Shown here in pieces: positions 43,267-51,841 of a stretch of 64,000 nt of DNA. Within the stretch, counting starts at the first letter, position 1, and every line of letters begins with the position of its first letter. The position numbers were made by a program, and so were the translations under genes. Origin of the DNA: Limnobaculum zhutongyuii. Its GTDB lineage: Bacteria > Pseudomonadota > Gammaproteobacteria > Enterobacterales > Enterobacteriaceae. The stretch lies in contig NZ_CP034752.1 in the NCBI RefSeq assembly GCF_004295645.1, forward strand, positions 1,984,001 to 2,048,000, given 5' to 3'. Under the pieces are notes generated by a model. It made no database searches, was not told the DNA's origin, and saw only the letters and a list, made by a program, of their open reading frames with translations.

Positions 43267-46200
43267 TCAGAAACGATACTTAATACCAAAGTTAACTGAA
43301 GTATCACTGTAACCATCACCACCTATCTGCTGAGCTACATTGCTCCACAGGTTAAGGTGGCTGTTTATTTGCCCTTCAGCACCCAGTTTCAGTTCACCAA
43401 TATTACGACTGCCAACCTGCTCCATATGTACATCATTCATATATACACCGGTCAATTCACTGTTATACAACCAGTTAATTGCTGCATAGATAGTAAACAG
43501 CTTATTAGTTCCTTTATCTTTATCATGAACGCCATCACGGGAAACTTTTAACCCTAAACGCGTTTGGACATTATCCTTACCGCTGGAGCGAACATAAGTA
43601 CCACCGGTTTCACGATAATCACTAACATCCAAAGCATTAAAGATGACCTGAGCCTCAGGCGTGATAAATACATCACCATTCAGACCCTGATAAACCGGCA
43701 GACGGTAACCACCTTCCAGTGAAGCGCTGTATCCCTTAATGTCATAGTCTTCCTGTGACAACTTCTCACCATTGACTGAAGCATCCAGCCAGCTGTATTG
43801 CAACCAGCTATCCAGATACAGGCCATTTAGTGTTTTAGCATCCTGATACCAGGTGCCATATATTCCTGCGGTATATCCATCAACACGGCCTTTCGAATGA
43901 TAACCGGTGAAGGTAGAACGCGTTTTACTGCTGGCATTACCGTATCCCAACATCAGCCCTAAGCCTAAGCGATCTTGTTCACCAAACTGATGGGACAGAA
44001 TTTCACCGCCGCCTTGTATAACATAGCTGTTGGTCGTGGTACGTAATTGCCCGGATGATTCACGCTGACGATTATGACTACCGACCTGACGTAACCACAT
44101 ACTGCTGTTTTCTGCCCGGCCTTCACGATCTTCCAGACGCAGATTAAACATCGTTTTTGCCGCAGCCATATTAGCGATATAACTGCCCGCTTCAGGTCGA
44201 TAAATCGGAGTGCCCTCGTCTGGCGTTACCTCTTCAGGTTTAGTGCCATTGCCATTATCCCCACCACCAGGTTGCTCTTCTGTGGTATTACGCAGGTACC
44301 AGTGTCCATCTTCTTCCGTGGTGCCATGTTTATACAGCAGATACTCATAAGCACCGGCTACCGCACGATTAGCCAATTTGAACTCAGCGTCTGATGCACC
44401 ATTAACACTCACAACCTGAATACCGTTTTGAGTTGCCGCACCGGCACCGTTAACGTTATTGACGATCAGGTCAGTAGCGCCTGCGCTATCGCCATTAATC
44501 ACCAATTTATCCGTTGCTGAGTTATCGTCGCCCAGTTGGGTATTAATAACTAATTGACTACCGCTATTGCCGGTGTAATTACCGTTAATATTCAGTTGGT
44601 TTCCTGTTGAACCACCCGCTAAAAGAAGAGTCCCGCTGTTATTGATACCGCCCACGGTAAAGTGGCTGGCCGCAGCAGATTCATAACCTGATAATGCATT
44701 CAGAGCAGAAACTGTACCGGCGTTATCAATATAACCGGCAACATGACCACTACCACCCAGTACTGCACCAGATAGCACATTTATTTGTGAGCTGGCAGAA
44801 AGCGCTCCCGCTGTCTCCGTATTGTCACCAATTACCAGTGTGCCATTTTCTACGGTTGTATTACCGGTGTAGGTTAAATCATGGTTGACGATCATCATGG
44901 AAGCGCCCTGCTTATACAGGTCACCGCTGCCATAGATATCATTTTCCAGTATCCAGTTATTATTCGCCGTCAGGTAAAGTTCACCCTGATTATCGATGCC
45001 GGCGCTTCCCAAATGGGGTACTGCAGCGGCACGTAATGTGGAATCCTGAGCCACCGTAAACAGACCGCTAAAGCCGCTGTTATCTGCATTCAGGGTGATA
45101 TCGGTACTGTCTTGCAAAGATACGACGCCCTGGCCTGCCAACGTACGGGTAAAGGCATGGGTTGGAATTGCACTATCCGGTGTAATAGATAACGTTAATC
45201 TATCGCCAGCACCCGTCAGGGTAATATTTCCTGTTGCTCCAAGGCCATTTACCTGCTCCAGAGCAATAGATGAATTGTTGTTCAGCGTTACATTACCGCT
45301 GTATTGTTCATTGGTGCCATTGACTACTACAGCACTACCATCCAATATTAAGCTGCCCGTTCCCGTTAGTGTATCCTGAGCGATCAGACCGCCATCATTA
45401 TCACCCGCCGTACGTTGGGCTGAAGTGATGGTGAGCTGGCTGCCATCGCCAAGGCTTACCTGACTGCCAACTGCCGTACTGAGCTTACCCACTGACTGTT
45501 GATAGTTATTCATTAATACTTGGGTATCAGCGTCCAATTGTAAGTGAGATGTCTGCCCCAGCACGTTATTATTTGCCAGCAACAATGTGCCCTGACGAAT
45601 AAAAGTTTCACCGGTGTAATCATTACCGCCGTTGGATAATGAGACAGTTTGACCCACGGCATCAATTGCCAGGTCGCCACTTCCGGTTAGTTTGGCTCGT
45701 AAGTCGCTTGCTAAGTCGGTAGCGCCTGTCGCAGGAGTCAGAATCAATGCGTTATTACCGCTACCCTGCAATTCCAACTGCTTCAAGCCATAGCCGATGT
45801 ACAAACCATCGTTATTTGTGCCGCTGCTTAACTGAAAATCGTAAGTGCCTTTAGCAACCACGTTCCCGTTTTGAGAGATATCCAATAGTTGGGCATTGCT
45901 AATGGCATTACCGTTTTCATCAATCAAACTAAGCTGACCACCGGTGCCGGAAACGCTGCCATTGGCCTTAATCAGCATCACCAACGTCTGTTCATCATCC
46001 TGCTCTAACAGGGTTTTATTACTATTGATCGCCGGAATATCGTTAGGTACCGCCGGAGGCATAGCGACCTGAACCGAACCGGTACCGCTAATATCTAAAA
46101 CGCTGCCAGCATCGGTTTCAACCCAATTTGAAGAGAGCAGTTCACCCGGAGTAATCGTGGTGTCAAAAGATAGCTGACCGCCATTAAACGTCAATCCACC

Positions 46201-47790
46201 AATGGACTGGGCCCCAGTTCCAACGGTGGTATTACTACCGTTGTTAAGCTGCAGTGTCGTCCCCTGCAGAAACTGAAGATTTTGTGGGACGTTCAGTGAA
46301 TCAAGGGTAAAACGAGTATTGTTTAGCGCCACCGTCCCGGTAAACGCATTGCCGGTATTGGCAGCAAAACTAAACTGATTATTATTAGTATCAACATTGA
46401 TCAGGCCGTTGCCTGAAATCTGGTTAATCAGTTCCCAGTCACTATTGCCAAGCAGCGTTAAACCGCCATTATTCGAGATAGCAACATTACTCAAATTTTG
46501 CTGTTGCCGCGCCGTCAATGTGCCGCCGTTATCGATAGTGAATTTACCGGTAAATCCGGTGTTATCCGCCGTTAGTTCAGTATTACCACTCAGGACGTTA
46601 ATAGCACCCTGACCAACAATAGTGGAGGCCAGTTGATAATCATCATTGGTGTGATTAAAGGTGATTTTACCGTCACCTACATAGCCATTCTGACCAAATT
46701 GAATGATATTGGCATTAACAGTACCGGCAGCCAGTGCGCTTTCACCGGCACGTCCGCCAATCACTAATTCGCCAAGAGAGCCGGAATATCGGGAAATATA
46801 AATATTATTTTCACTGGTCAGGGTGCCGCCATCGGCTACCACAACCGCACTTTGGCTTTTGTTACCTTCCCCAATATAGATATTCTCTGCCTGTGCTAAT
46901 GAACCACTTCCGGTAACAGAGAGCAGGCTTTCACCCAGAATATTTTCCACCCGACCAACGCTAATATAGGAATCCGCTTTTGCAGTTCCGCCATTTTTGA
47001 CAGAAAGTACCCCTTGGTTATAGGTACCAACCAGAATTCTGTTTTCGGCATAAAACTCGCTACCGGCCCCATCAACCGTCACATAACCTTTTGTGGTGTT
47101 AGCGCCACGGCTACCAATATAAATTCCGACGCCTCTGTCTGTGCCATCATTGTCTCTGACGCTAAACTTTCCGCCATCAGTGATATTCAGATAGCCAGTG
47201 GCACCATTACTACCGATTGAAACCTCACCGCTACCCAGAGAAAGCGACTGGTTTAATGGCGTGACCACAACCTCGCTCCCCGGTCCGGTAATATTCAATA
47301 TTCCAACAGCGCCAACCGAGTCAGTTGTTCCACCATCCCCACCAATCGCCATTGGATAAGCATAACTGGTATTAATAACTTGAACTTTACCGCCTTTCTC
47401 AACATTCATTACCGCATAAGAATTTGGGTGGCGGGCAAGGTTAATCAGCCTGGCGGTAAGATTACCGTTCTCTGTAACGGTAAGGGTTCCATTAGTCCCT
47501 TCTTTTATATACTCCTGAAAACCAATCAGCACGCGGCCAGTGCTCGATACATTCGTTGGCCTGATGTCCATTGTAGTATCAATGGTCATTTCCTGGTCGT
47601 GATGAAGAATGATGTTACTACCATTTGCATTAACGGATTGTGGAAAGGTAGCAGAGAGAGTGGAGAAAGCTCCGGCGATAACGGCTAGCGCAATGCGTTT
47701 CTTTTTAAACGCACCCTGAGAACGTTGACCATTTATTTTTGAATAATTAAATGTGTTGTTCAAAACAATCCCTTTTATATTTGCAACCAT
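43267..47790 (-). CDS. Large autotransporter (type Va secretion) adhesin-like protein
   Basis: The 1507-residue protein has a long basic N-region and hydrophobic signal segment at about 31-47, with cleavage near VNA 55. A passenger of about 1150 residues follows, made of beta-helix-type repeats rich in Gly, Asn, Thr and Ser (GNLTARLINLA, GGTLTSENNIYISR, GTLVIGDNTETAGAL). A Gly/Pro/Glu-rich linker near 1195-1220 leads to a 12-strand autotransporter barrel ending in NFGIKYRF with C-terminal Phe. No protease catalytic triad and almost no Cys were seen. A role in adhesion or biofilm is likely by family only. The start may be ATG 47790 or a TTG at 47763 that has AAAGGGA before it. Confidence 0.88.
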   Translation of the reverse strand: MVANIKGIVLNNTFNYSKINGQRSQGAFKKKRIALAVIAGAFSTLSATFPQSVNANGSNIILHHDQEMTIDTTMDIRPTNVSSTGRVLIGFQEYIKEGTNGTLTVTENGNLTARLINLARHPNSYAVMNVEKGGKVQVINTSYAYPMAIGGDGGTTDSVGAVGILNITGPGSEVVVTPLNQSLSLGSGEVSIGSNGATGYLNITDGGKFSVRDNDGTDRGVGIYIGSRGANTTKGYVTVDGAGSEFYAENRILVGTYNQGVLSVKNGGTAKADSYISVGRVENILGESLLSVTGSGSLAQAENIYIGEGNKSQSAVVVADGGTLTSENNIYISRYSGSLGELVIGGRAGESALAAGTVNANIIQFGQNGYVGDGKITFNHTNDDYQLASTIVGQGAINVLSGNTELTADNTGFTGKFTIDNGGTLTARQQQNLSNVAISNNGGLTLLGNSDWELINQISGNGLINVDTNNNQFSFAANTGNAFTGTVALNNTRFTLDSLNVPQNLQFLQGTTLQLNNGSNTTVGTGAQSIGGLTFNGGQLSFDTTITPGELLSSNWVETDAGSVLDISGTGSVQVAMPPAVPNDIPAINSNKTLLEQDDEQTLVMLIKANGSVSGTGGQLSLIDENGNAISNAQLLDISQNGNVVAKGTYDFQLSSGTNNDGLYIGYGLKQLELQGSGNNALILTPATGATDLASDLRAKLTGSGDLAIDAVGQTVSLSNGGNDYTGETFIRQGTLLLANNNVLGQTSHLQLDADTQVLMNNYQQSVGKLSTAVGSQVSLGDGSQLTITSAQRTAGDNDGGLIAQDTLTGTGSLILDGSAVVVNGTNEQYSGNVTLNNNSSIALEQVNGLGATGNITLTGAGDRLTLSITPDSAIPTHAFTRTLAGQGVVSLQDSTDITLNADNSGFSGLFTVAQDSTLRAAAVPHLGSAGIDNQGELYLTANNNWILENDIYGSGDLYKQGASMMIVNHDLTYTGNTTVENGTLVIGDNTETAGALSASSQINVLSGAVLGGSGHVAGYIDNAGTVSALNALSGYESAAASHFTVGGINNSGTLLLAGGSTGNQLNINGNYTGNSGSQLVINTQLGDDNSATDKLVINGDSAGATDLIVNNVNGAGAATQNGIQVVSVNGASDAEFKLANRAVAGAYEYLLYKHGTTEEDGHWYLRNTTEEQPGGGDNGNGTKPEEVTPDEGTPIYRPEAGSYIANMAAAKTMFNLRLEDREGRAENSSMWLRQVGSHNRQRESSGQLRTTTNSYVIQGGGEILSHQFGEQDRLGLGLMLGYGNASSKTRSTFTGYHSKGRVDGYTAGIYGTWYQDAKTLNGLYLDSWLQYSWLDASVNGEKLSQEDYDIKGYSASLEGGYRLPVYQGLNGDVFITPEAQVIFNALDVSDYRETGGTYVRSSGKDNVQTRLGLKVSRDGVHDKDKGTNKLFTIYAAINWLYNSELTGVYMNDVHMEQVGSRNIGELKLGAEGQINSHLNLWSNVAQQIGGDGYSDTSVNFGIKYRF

Positions 47791-47860
47791 ATCCTATCCA
47801 GGATAAGAGTGATTAATAAAATCTAATGCGTTTGAAATTAATAAGCAGACAGAAAAATAG

Positions 47861-47896
47861 GTGGATAATGATACCAAAGTATCATTGTAGATCCAC
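47861..47896. repeat. Inverted repeat upstream of the autotransporter gene
   Basis: GTGGAT then AATGATAC, loop CAAA, GTATCATT, four unpaired bases, ATCCAC. The inner stem is 8 bp and the outer stem 6 bp. It lies 71-106 bp upstream of the ATG, with no U-run in the direction of the gene, so an operator is more likely than a terminator. Confidence 0.55.
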
Positions 47897-48358
47897 ACTT
47901 TTAAGAATAAAAATCACCCATTAATCAGTGGATAGTCATTTAAAAACCCCTTTACCTACTCAAAATCAAAGAGAATACTCATGATACTCGTGTGATGTTA
48001 CGTAAAATTAGCACTCCTGAAACCCTTGCTATACTTGATATTTTCTTGCCACCAAATGTTTTGATTATTTATCAACCAACGAGTAAATAACACTAATTAG
48101 TTAAAATATAAGATAATTGAAAACCTATTAAAAAATGATATTTATTGAGTTGCAAAAATTTAAAATTAAATTAACAAAACAGTTGAGTGATTATTCATTT
48201 CATTTTGATTTATTTCGAAACTCAAATGTTCTGGTTTTATCTGTCGTATGCTTTAAACTCAATGCTCTAAACTACTGCCACTTGTCGGCCAGCAAATCAC
48301 CGCATATGGCTATATAATTTTGGCTCCGACATCGGTAGAATTCTGCCCCAGTCACTAG

Positions 48359-48392
48359 CAGCAGCGAACACCGATAAATCGGTCATCTGCTG
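48359..48392 (+). other. Hairpin in the rimO leader
   Basis: CAGCAG (48359-48364) pairs with CTGCTG (48387-48392), and ACCGAT (48370-48375) with ATCGGT (48378-48383). It ends 27 nt before the rimO start. No U-run, so not a terminator. Confidence 0.45.
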
Positions 48393-48419
48393 AATCACTA
48401 AATCAATGAGTTTTGCATA

Positions 48420-49754
48420 ATGTCCCAAACTACAACGCCCCATGCTCCAACAGTCGGATTTATATCTTTAGGCTGCCCTAAAAATCTGGTGGATTCAGAA
48501 CGTATCCTCACGGAATTGCGCACTGAAGGCTATCAGGTGGTTCCAAGCTACGAAGGTGCCGACCTGGTTATCGTTAATACCTGCGGCTTTATTGAGGGTG
48601 CAGTGCAAGAATCGCTGGAAGCCATTGGTGAAGCATTAACTGAAAACGGTAAAGTTATCGTAACGGGCTGTTTGGGTGCAAAAGAAGATCAGATCCGTGA
48701 AGTCCATCCTAAAGTACTGGAAATTACGGGCCCTCATAGCTACGAACAAGTATTAGCCCACGTTCATACTTATGCGCCGAAACCAGAATACAATCCATTT
48801 ACCAGTTTGGTTCCCGCTCAGGGCGTTAAGCTGACGCCTAAACATTATGCTTACCTGAAGATTTCCGAGGGTTGTAATCACCGCTGTACCTTCTGCATTA
48901 TTCCTTCCATGCGCGGAGATCTGGATAGCCGCCCGATTGGCTCAGTACTGGATGAAGCTAAACGTTTGGTGGATGCCGGAGTGAAAGAACTGCTGGTAAT
49001 CTCACAAGATACTTCAGCTTACGGTGTGGATGTCAAACATCGTACCGGTTTCTGGAACGGTCAGCCGGTTAAAACCGATATGGTAAGCCTGTGTGAGCAA
49101 CTTTCCACCATGGGGATTTGGGGGCGCTTACATTATGTCTACCCTTACCCACACGTAGATGATGTTATTCCACTGATGGCCGCCGGAAAAATTCTGCCTT
49201 ATCTGGATATTCCTCTGCAACATGCCAGCCCAAAAATTCTGAAAGCCATGAAGCGTCCAGGTTCAGTGGAACGTACGCTGGAACGCGTTAAACGCTGGAG
49301 AGAAATTTGTCCACAGTTGACGCTGCGCTCTACCTTTATTGTCGGCTTCCCTGGTGAAACAGAGGAAGATTTCACAATGCTGCTGGATTTTCTGCGTGAA
49401 GCTAAACTGGATCGCGTAGGTTGTTTCAAATACAGCCCGGTTGAAGGTGCTGCCGCCAATGAACTTGCCGATCAGGTTCCGGAAGAGATAAAAGAAGAAC
49501 GCTTCCACCGCTTTATGCAACTGCAACAGCAAATATCGGCCCAGCGCTTACAGGATAAAATTGGCCTGACTTTACCAGTTATTATTGATGAAATTGATGA
49601 GGAAGGTGCGATTGGCCGCAGTATGGCTGATGCCCCGGAAATTGACGGTGTGGTTTACCTGAATGAAGAACGTCAGGTTAAAGTGGGCGACATTGTTCAG
49701 GTCACTATCGAAAATGCTGACGAATACGACATGTGGGGCTCGGTAGCAAGATAA
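48420..49754 (+). CDS. rimO: RimO, ribosomal protein S12 methylthiotransferase
   Basis: The 444-residue protein has three domains: the N-terminal UPF0004 domain with cluster-binding Cys (GCPKNLVDSE, NTCGFIEGA, TGCLGAK), the radical-SAM domain with CNHRCTFC near 151-158, and a C-terminal TRAM domain. It methylthiolates Asp88 of ribosomal protein S12. Length and sequence match E. coli RimO (YliG). A clean terminator follows. Confidence 0.96.
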   Translation: MSQTTTPHAPTVGFISLGCPKNLVDSERILTELRTEGYQVVPSYEGADLVIVNTCGFIEGAVQESLEAIGEALTENGKVIVTGCLGAKEDQIREVHPKVLEITGPHSYEQVLAHVHTYAPKPEYNPFTSLVPAQGVKLTPKHYAYLKISEGCNHRCTFCIIPSMRGDLDSRPIGSVLDEAKRLVDAGVKELLVISQDTSAYGVDVKHRTGFWNGQPVKTDMVSLCEQLSTMGIWGRLHYVYPYPHVDDVIPLMAAGKILPYLDIPLQHASPKILKAMKRPGSVERTLERVKRWREICPQLTLRSTFIVGFPGETEEDFTMLLDFLREAKLDRVGCFKYSPVEGAAANELADQVPEEIKEERFHRFMQLQQQISAQRLQDKIGLTLPVIIDEIDEEGAIGRSMADAPEIDGVVYLNEERQVKVGDIVQVTIENADEYDMWGSVAR

Positions 49755-49776
49755 CGCGACGTATCTTTGATTAATA

Positions 49777-49803
49777 AAAATCCCGGCTAAGCCGGGATTT
49801 TTA
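49777..49803. terminator. Terminator between rimO and the kinase gene
   Basis: Stem AAAATCCCGGC / GCCGGGATTTT with loop TAA lies between convergent genes and has A and T tails. Confidence 0.88.
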
Positions 49804-49814
49804 TATAGTTCAGA

Positions 49815-50642
49815 TTAGAAGTCACTATCACCCAGTTCATCAAGTGCCAGCGTTGCAACAGCTAATGGTGTTTCCGGATTTTCACCCTCTTCGATAAACC
49901 AGGCTGCCGAAAGGGCCGACCACGAAATAATCCACGCCAACAACCGGGAACGCTTGATATTCGCCACTTCGCTCACGATCTCCAGCCGTCTGGCAAATTG
50001 CTGTACATTGGTAGCAATATCAGCCCGGGGATTGCAAAAAATATTGGCGAAATCAAATCCTCGTTCACCCGATAACCCCTTAGGATCAATTACCAGCCAT
50101 CCTCTTTCTCCGGCATCCAGTATATTTCCATGGTGAATATCACCATGAAGCATCCTGATATCCTGAGGTTGTGAAAGTAATCGGGAAGCGATAGATTCAG
50201 CTCTGCTAAAAATTCCCCCCTGATGTTTCGCTGCTAAAAAGAGTGATTTGAACCACTCAGGCAGAGAAACCAGTTCAGAATCGGACGGTATTGGTTGTGC
50301 ATGTAACCGATTAGTCACCTGACAAATAATGCGAGTCGCCCGATCATCCTGCCCACCAATAGCCATCTCAACCAGCGATTGATCTCCTGACAGGTACTCA
50401 AGCAGCATAGCATTATCATCCTGTTTCAATACCTGAGCAGCACCCTGACCATTCCACCACACCATCAGCCGGGAGCCTCTTCGTTCTTCTGCTGACAGCG
50501 GAATTTTAAGCATTGCGAGTCTGTTGCCAGAGTAAACTCGCTGCAGCCAACTGGAATGGGTGTGAAACGGCTCTCCGTCTTCGGTAAGCTGCCAAAGGGT
50601 TATATAGTCACGGAATTTGGTTAACCCATCCGAAAACGTCAT
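49815..50642 (-). CDS. APH(6)-type aminoglycoside/hydroxyurea kinase family protein
   Basis: The roughly 275-residue kinase has the pattern of StrB/APH(6) proteins: MVWWNGQGAAQVLKQDDN followed by MLLEYLSGDQ near 70-95, a Brenner-type loop LHGDIHHGNIL near 175-185 and a metal-binding WLVIDPKGLSGERGFDFANI near 193-212. APH(6) enzymes phosphorylate streptomycin at the 6-hydroxyl; chromosomal relatives often have unknown substrates. The start is put at ATG 50642 with AACAGG upstream, although the frame opens at a TTG at 50657. The stop lies just before the rimO terminator. It follows the beta-lactamase gene by 47 nt on the same strand and may be co-transcribed. Confidence 0.82.
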   Translation of the reverse strand: MTFSDGLTKFRDYITLWQLTEDGEPFHTHSSWLQRVYSGNRLAMLKIPLSAEERRGSRLMVWWNGQGAAQVLKQDDNAMLLEYLSGDQSLVEMAIGGQDDRATRIICQVTNRLHAQPIPSDSELVSLPEWFKSLFLAAKHQGGIFSRAESIASRLLSQPQDIRMLHGDIHHGNILDAGERGWLVIDPKGLSGERGFDFANIFCNPRADIATNVQQFARRLEIVSEVANIKRSRLLAWIISWSALSAAWFIEEGENPETPLAVATLALDELGDSDF

Positions 50643-50689
50643 CTTTTGCCTGTTCAATGTTCAACACCCACCCTGTTTGATATGAAAAG

Positions 50690-51577
50690 TCAGAGACCCT
50701 GTGTAATGATTTTTGCTGCCGACGCTAAAACTTCTCTACGAGATTTTGCCTCTTTTTCATTCTGGGTAAAATAAGTGACCAAAATGAGTGGTGCTTTATC
50801 CTTAGGCCAGATAACAGCAATATCATTGGTCGTGCCATAAGAACCGCTGCCCGTTTTATCACCGACCACCCACTCCGTTGGCAAACCGGCACGAATACTG
50901 GCGGCACCAGTGGTGTTTCCTTTTAACCATTCCACCAGTTGATCGCGTTGTGGCGCAGCAAGCGCATCTCCCAGTGTTAATTTTTGCAGACTTAGCGCCA
51001 TAGCCAGCGGTGTTGTGGTATCGCGCTTATCACCGGGAATGGCCGTATTTAACGTTGGCTCGGTGCGATCTAAACGAAATGTTTTATCACCAATAGAACG
51101 CGCAAACGCCGTGGCTTTTTTGGTGCCGCCCAGCTGTTCAATCAGTTTATTCATAGCTGCATTATCGCTGTATTGCAATGTAGCAGCACTCAACTCTGCT
51201 AATGACATTTTATTGTTTAAACGTTTTTCAGCAATCGGGCTATGACTAACCAGATCTTTCTTTTTAATATCCACCTGCTGATCCAAAAGGCCTTTTTGTG
51301 ATTCACTTTGTTTTAATACGCCGGCAACTACCATCATTTTGCTGGTACTGCACATTGGAAAACGTTCATCACCACGATAAACAATCTGTGAATTATCTGC
51401 TGTGTTAATGAGTACGACGCCCAATCGTCCACCGCTACTTTTTTCTAAATCAGCCAGACTCTGCTGGATAGTTGAAATCTGGTCCGTTGTAGCGGCTAAC
51501 AAAGGTGTAGAAAATGTGATAAAGGGTATAAAGGCTGCTACTGCCAGCATGCTTTTACGCAATATATTTTTAGCCAT
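50690..51577 (-). CDS. bla: Class A beta-lactamase, CTX-M-like
   Basis: The 295-residue exported enzyme has a signal peptide to about residue 29. Catalytic motifs in order: MCSTSK (Ser70, Lys73), YSDN (Ser130), EPTLN (Glu166, Asn170) and DKTGSG (Lys234, Ser237). Long stretches match CTX-M enzymes closely (LNTAIPGD, KGNTTGAASI, GTTNDIAVIWPKD, LILVTYFTQ), so an oxyimino-cephalosporin-active enzyme is plausible. Position 105 is His where CTX-M has Tyr, and position 240 is Ser. The start is ATG 51577 with GAGA upstream. It is divergent from an ampR-type regulator, the arrangement of inducible chromosomal class A enzymes. No IS or integron nearby. Confidence 0.93.
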   Translation of the reverse strand: MAKNILRKSMLAVAAFIPFITFSTPLLAATTDQISTIQQSLADLEKSSGGRLGVVLINTADNSQIVYRGDERFPMCSTSKMMVVAGVLKQSESQKGLLDQQVDIKKKDLVSHSPIAEKRLNNKMSLAELSAATLQYSDNAAMNKLIEQLGGTKKATAFARSIGDKTFRLDRTEPTLNTAIPGDKRDTTTPLAMALSLQKLTLGDALAAPQRDQLVEWLKGNTTGAASIRAGLPTEWVVGDKTGSGSYGTTNDIAVIWPKDKAPLILVTYFTQNEKEAKSRREVLASAAKIITQGL

Positions 51578-51681
51578 ATTAGTCTCGTTAAATGAATATG
51601 TTACAAAAATTCGATCTCTCAAATGGTTAGGCGTTATCACTTCGATGGTTAACCAGCTTATCAAAAGAAATACTATTACCA

Positions 51682-51699
51682 TCGCTAAATTAGTCGCTA
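51682..51699. promoter_or_regulatory. Candidate regulator site in the bla-ampR intergenic region
   Basis: A direct repeat TCGCTA-AATTAG-TCGCTA with an embedded palindrome CTAAATTAG lies in the 264-bp gap between the divergent genes. LysR-type sites often have T-N11-A dyads, and this one fits loosely. Confidence 0.35.
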
Positions 51700-51841
51700 T
51701 GATGATAGATAATACTCATCATGCCCTACTCCATTAATACTTTGATTTAGTGATAACCCGAGCAATATCAATCATTATAAAACGATTCACAAGCAAGGTT
51801 ATTTTCACCAAGGGTAAAGAAAAACTTATAGGTATTCGTTG

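Larger units (their letters stand above)
47791..48419. other. Long AT-rich intergenic region between autotransporter and rimO
   Basis: The 629 bases have no convincing gene. They contain a 36-bp dyad at 47861-47896, an AT-rich stretch to about 48240, a TATAAT at 48313-48318 and a rimO leader hairpin at 48359-48392. A 60-codon frame at 48135 has Lys/Leu/Asn-rich composition and no support. Confidence 0.5.

Noticed and set aside
48135..48317. 60-codon + strand frame before rimO
   Set aside because: AT-rich chance frame overlapping the rimO promoter region; no ribosome-binding site or similarity.
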